A stretch of 6,157 nucleotides of DNA, from the NCBI GenBank assembly GCA_016199015.1, contig JACQHN010000329.1:1-6157 (forward strand). The letters run 5' to 3'. Made by a program: the position numbers and the translations under genes. The notes under the pieces are model-generated. The model made no database searches. It was not told the DNA's origin and saw nothing but the letters and a program-made list of their open reading frames with translations. How positions within the stretch are numbered: the stretch's first letter is position 1; each line of letters opens with the position of its first letter. The stretch comes from Nitrospira defluvii. GTDB taxonomy: Bacteria > Nitrospirota > Nitrospiria > Nitrospirales > Nitrospiraceae. Below are positions 5,863 through 6,157 of the stretch, in pieces.

Positions 5863-6157
5863 ATGTCCTCTGCGGTGGTCGAAGTCCGCAATCTGACCAA
5901 ACGCTTCGGTGAGTTCACGGCGGTGGACGGCATCTCCTTTGACATTCGCCGCGGCGAGATCCTCGGTCTGCTGGGCCCCAATGGCGCCGGGAAAACCACC
6001 ACGTTTCAAATGATGCTCGGGTTGGTCACGCCGACCTCCGGCTCGATCCATATGTTCGGACTGGACTTACAGACCCATCGAGGGGAGATTCTCCAGCAGG
6101 TGAATTTTTCCTCCACGTACATTTCGATGCCCTATGCCCTCACGGTGGAGGAGAACC
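5863..6157 (+). CDS. ABC transporter ATP-binding protein, 3' partial
   Basis: The first 98 residues of a nucleotide-binding subunit; the gene runs off the right edge. The N-terminus VVEVRNLTKRFGEFTAVDG has an aromatic residue (Phe15) in the A-loop position that stacks on adenine. The Walker A is GPNGAGKTT (38-46), followed by LGLVTPTSGSI. This pattern fits ABC-2-type exporter ATPases (CcmA, NosF, NodI and GldA-like groups). The Q-loop region reads VNFSSTYISMP (80-90), where most relatives have a Gln; Thr85 falls at that place in my alignment by eye. The signature motif, Walker B and H-loop lie outside the window. The ATG at 5863 comes 20 bases after the cytochrome stop, with only a weak AACGAG as ribosome binding site. 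Substrate unknown; a permease gene would be expected downstream. Confidence 0.9.
   Translation, partial: MSSAVVEVRNLTKRFGEFTAVDGISFDIRRGEILGLLGPNGAGKTTTFQMMLGLVTPTSGSIHMFGLDLQTHRGEILQQVNFSSTYISMPYALTVEEN

Overview
The window holds seven plus-strand genes packed end to end. The genes at both edges are cut by the window: an HtrA/DegP-type periplasmic serine protease (5' end missing), tatC, an Mrp/Nbp35-type Fe-S carrier ATPase, moeA, mobB, a membrane-anchored six-haem NapC/NirT-like cytochrome c, and the start of an ABC-transporter ATPase. I see no RNA gene, CRISPR array, insertion sequence or phage gene, and no gene-free stretch longer than 90 bases. The organism is a Gram-negative bacterium with periplasmic cytochromes and molybdoenzymes. 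The gene mix, the Nbp35-like N-terminus of the Mrp protein and the TCACC/TTTACG-type spacer repeats suggest Nitrospirota, such as Nitrospira. That assignment is inference only.

Layout: bases 1-1226 are the protease, with catalytic His, Asp and Ser and two PDZ domains. Bases 1227-1314 are a spacer made largely of degenerate 8-base repeats in inverted arms, ending in a perfect 11-base tandem duplication that covers the tatC start. tatC (1315-2265) is followed by an 81-base spacer with four degenerate 7-base repeats and a strong ribosome binding site. From there the genes are tightly linked: mrp (2347-3303), moeA (3317-4615, non-ATG start, its ribosome binding site overlapping the mrp stop), mobB (4636-5145), the cytochrome (5138-5842, overlapping mobB by 8 bases) and the ABC ATPase (from 5863).

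How they may work together: Mrp/Nbp35 proteins carry Fe-S clusters, MoeA inserts molybdenum into molybdopterin, and MobB assists conversion to the guanine dinucleotide cofactor. TatC exports folded cofactor-loaded enzymes, HtrA polices periplasmic folding, and a multihaem cytochrome moves electrons at the outer face of the inner membrane. Together this reads as a maturation and electron-transfer module for an exported molybdenum Fe-S enzyme. No such enzyme is visible here. In Nitrospira, nitrite oxidoreductase would be the obvious client, but that is a hypothesis. Each gene family is known; the less ordinary points are the cysteine cluster of the Mrp protein, the six-haem cytochrome without the usual haem-1 methionine, the unusual Q-loop of the ABC ATPase, and the repeat-built spacers.
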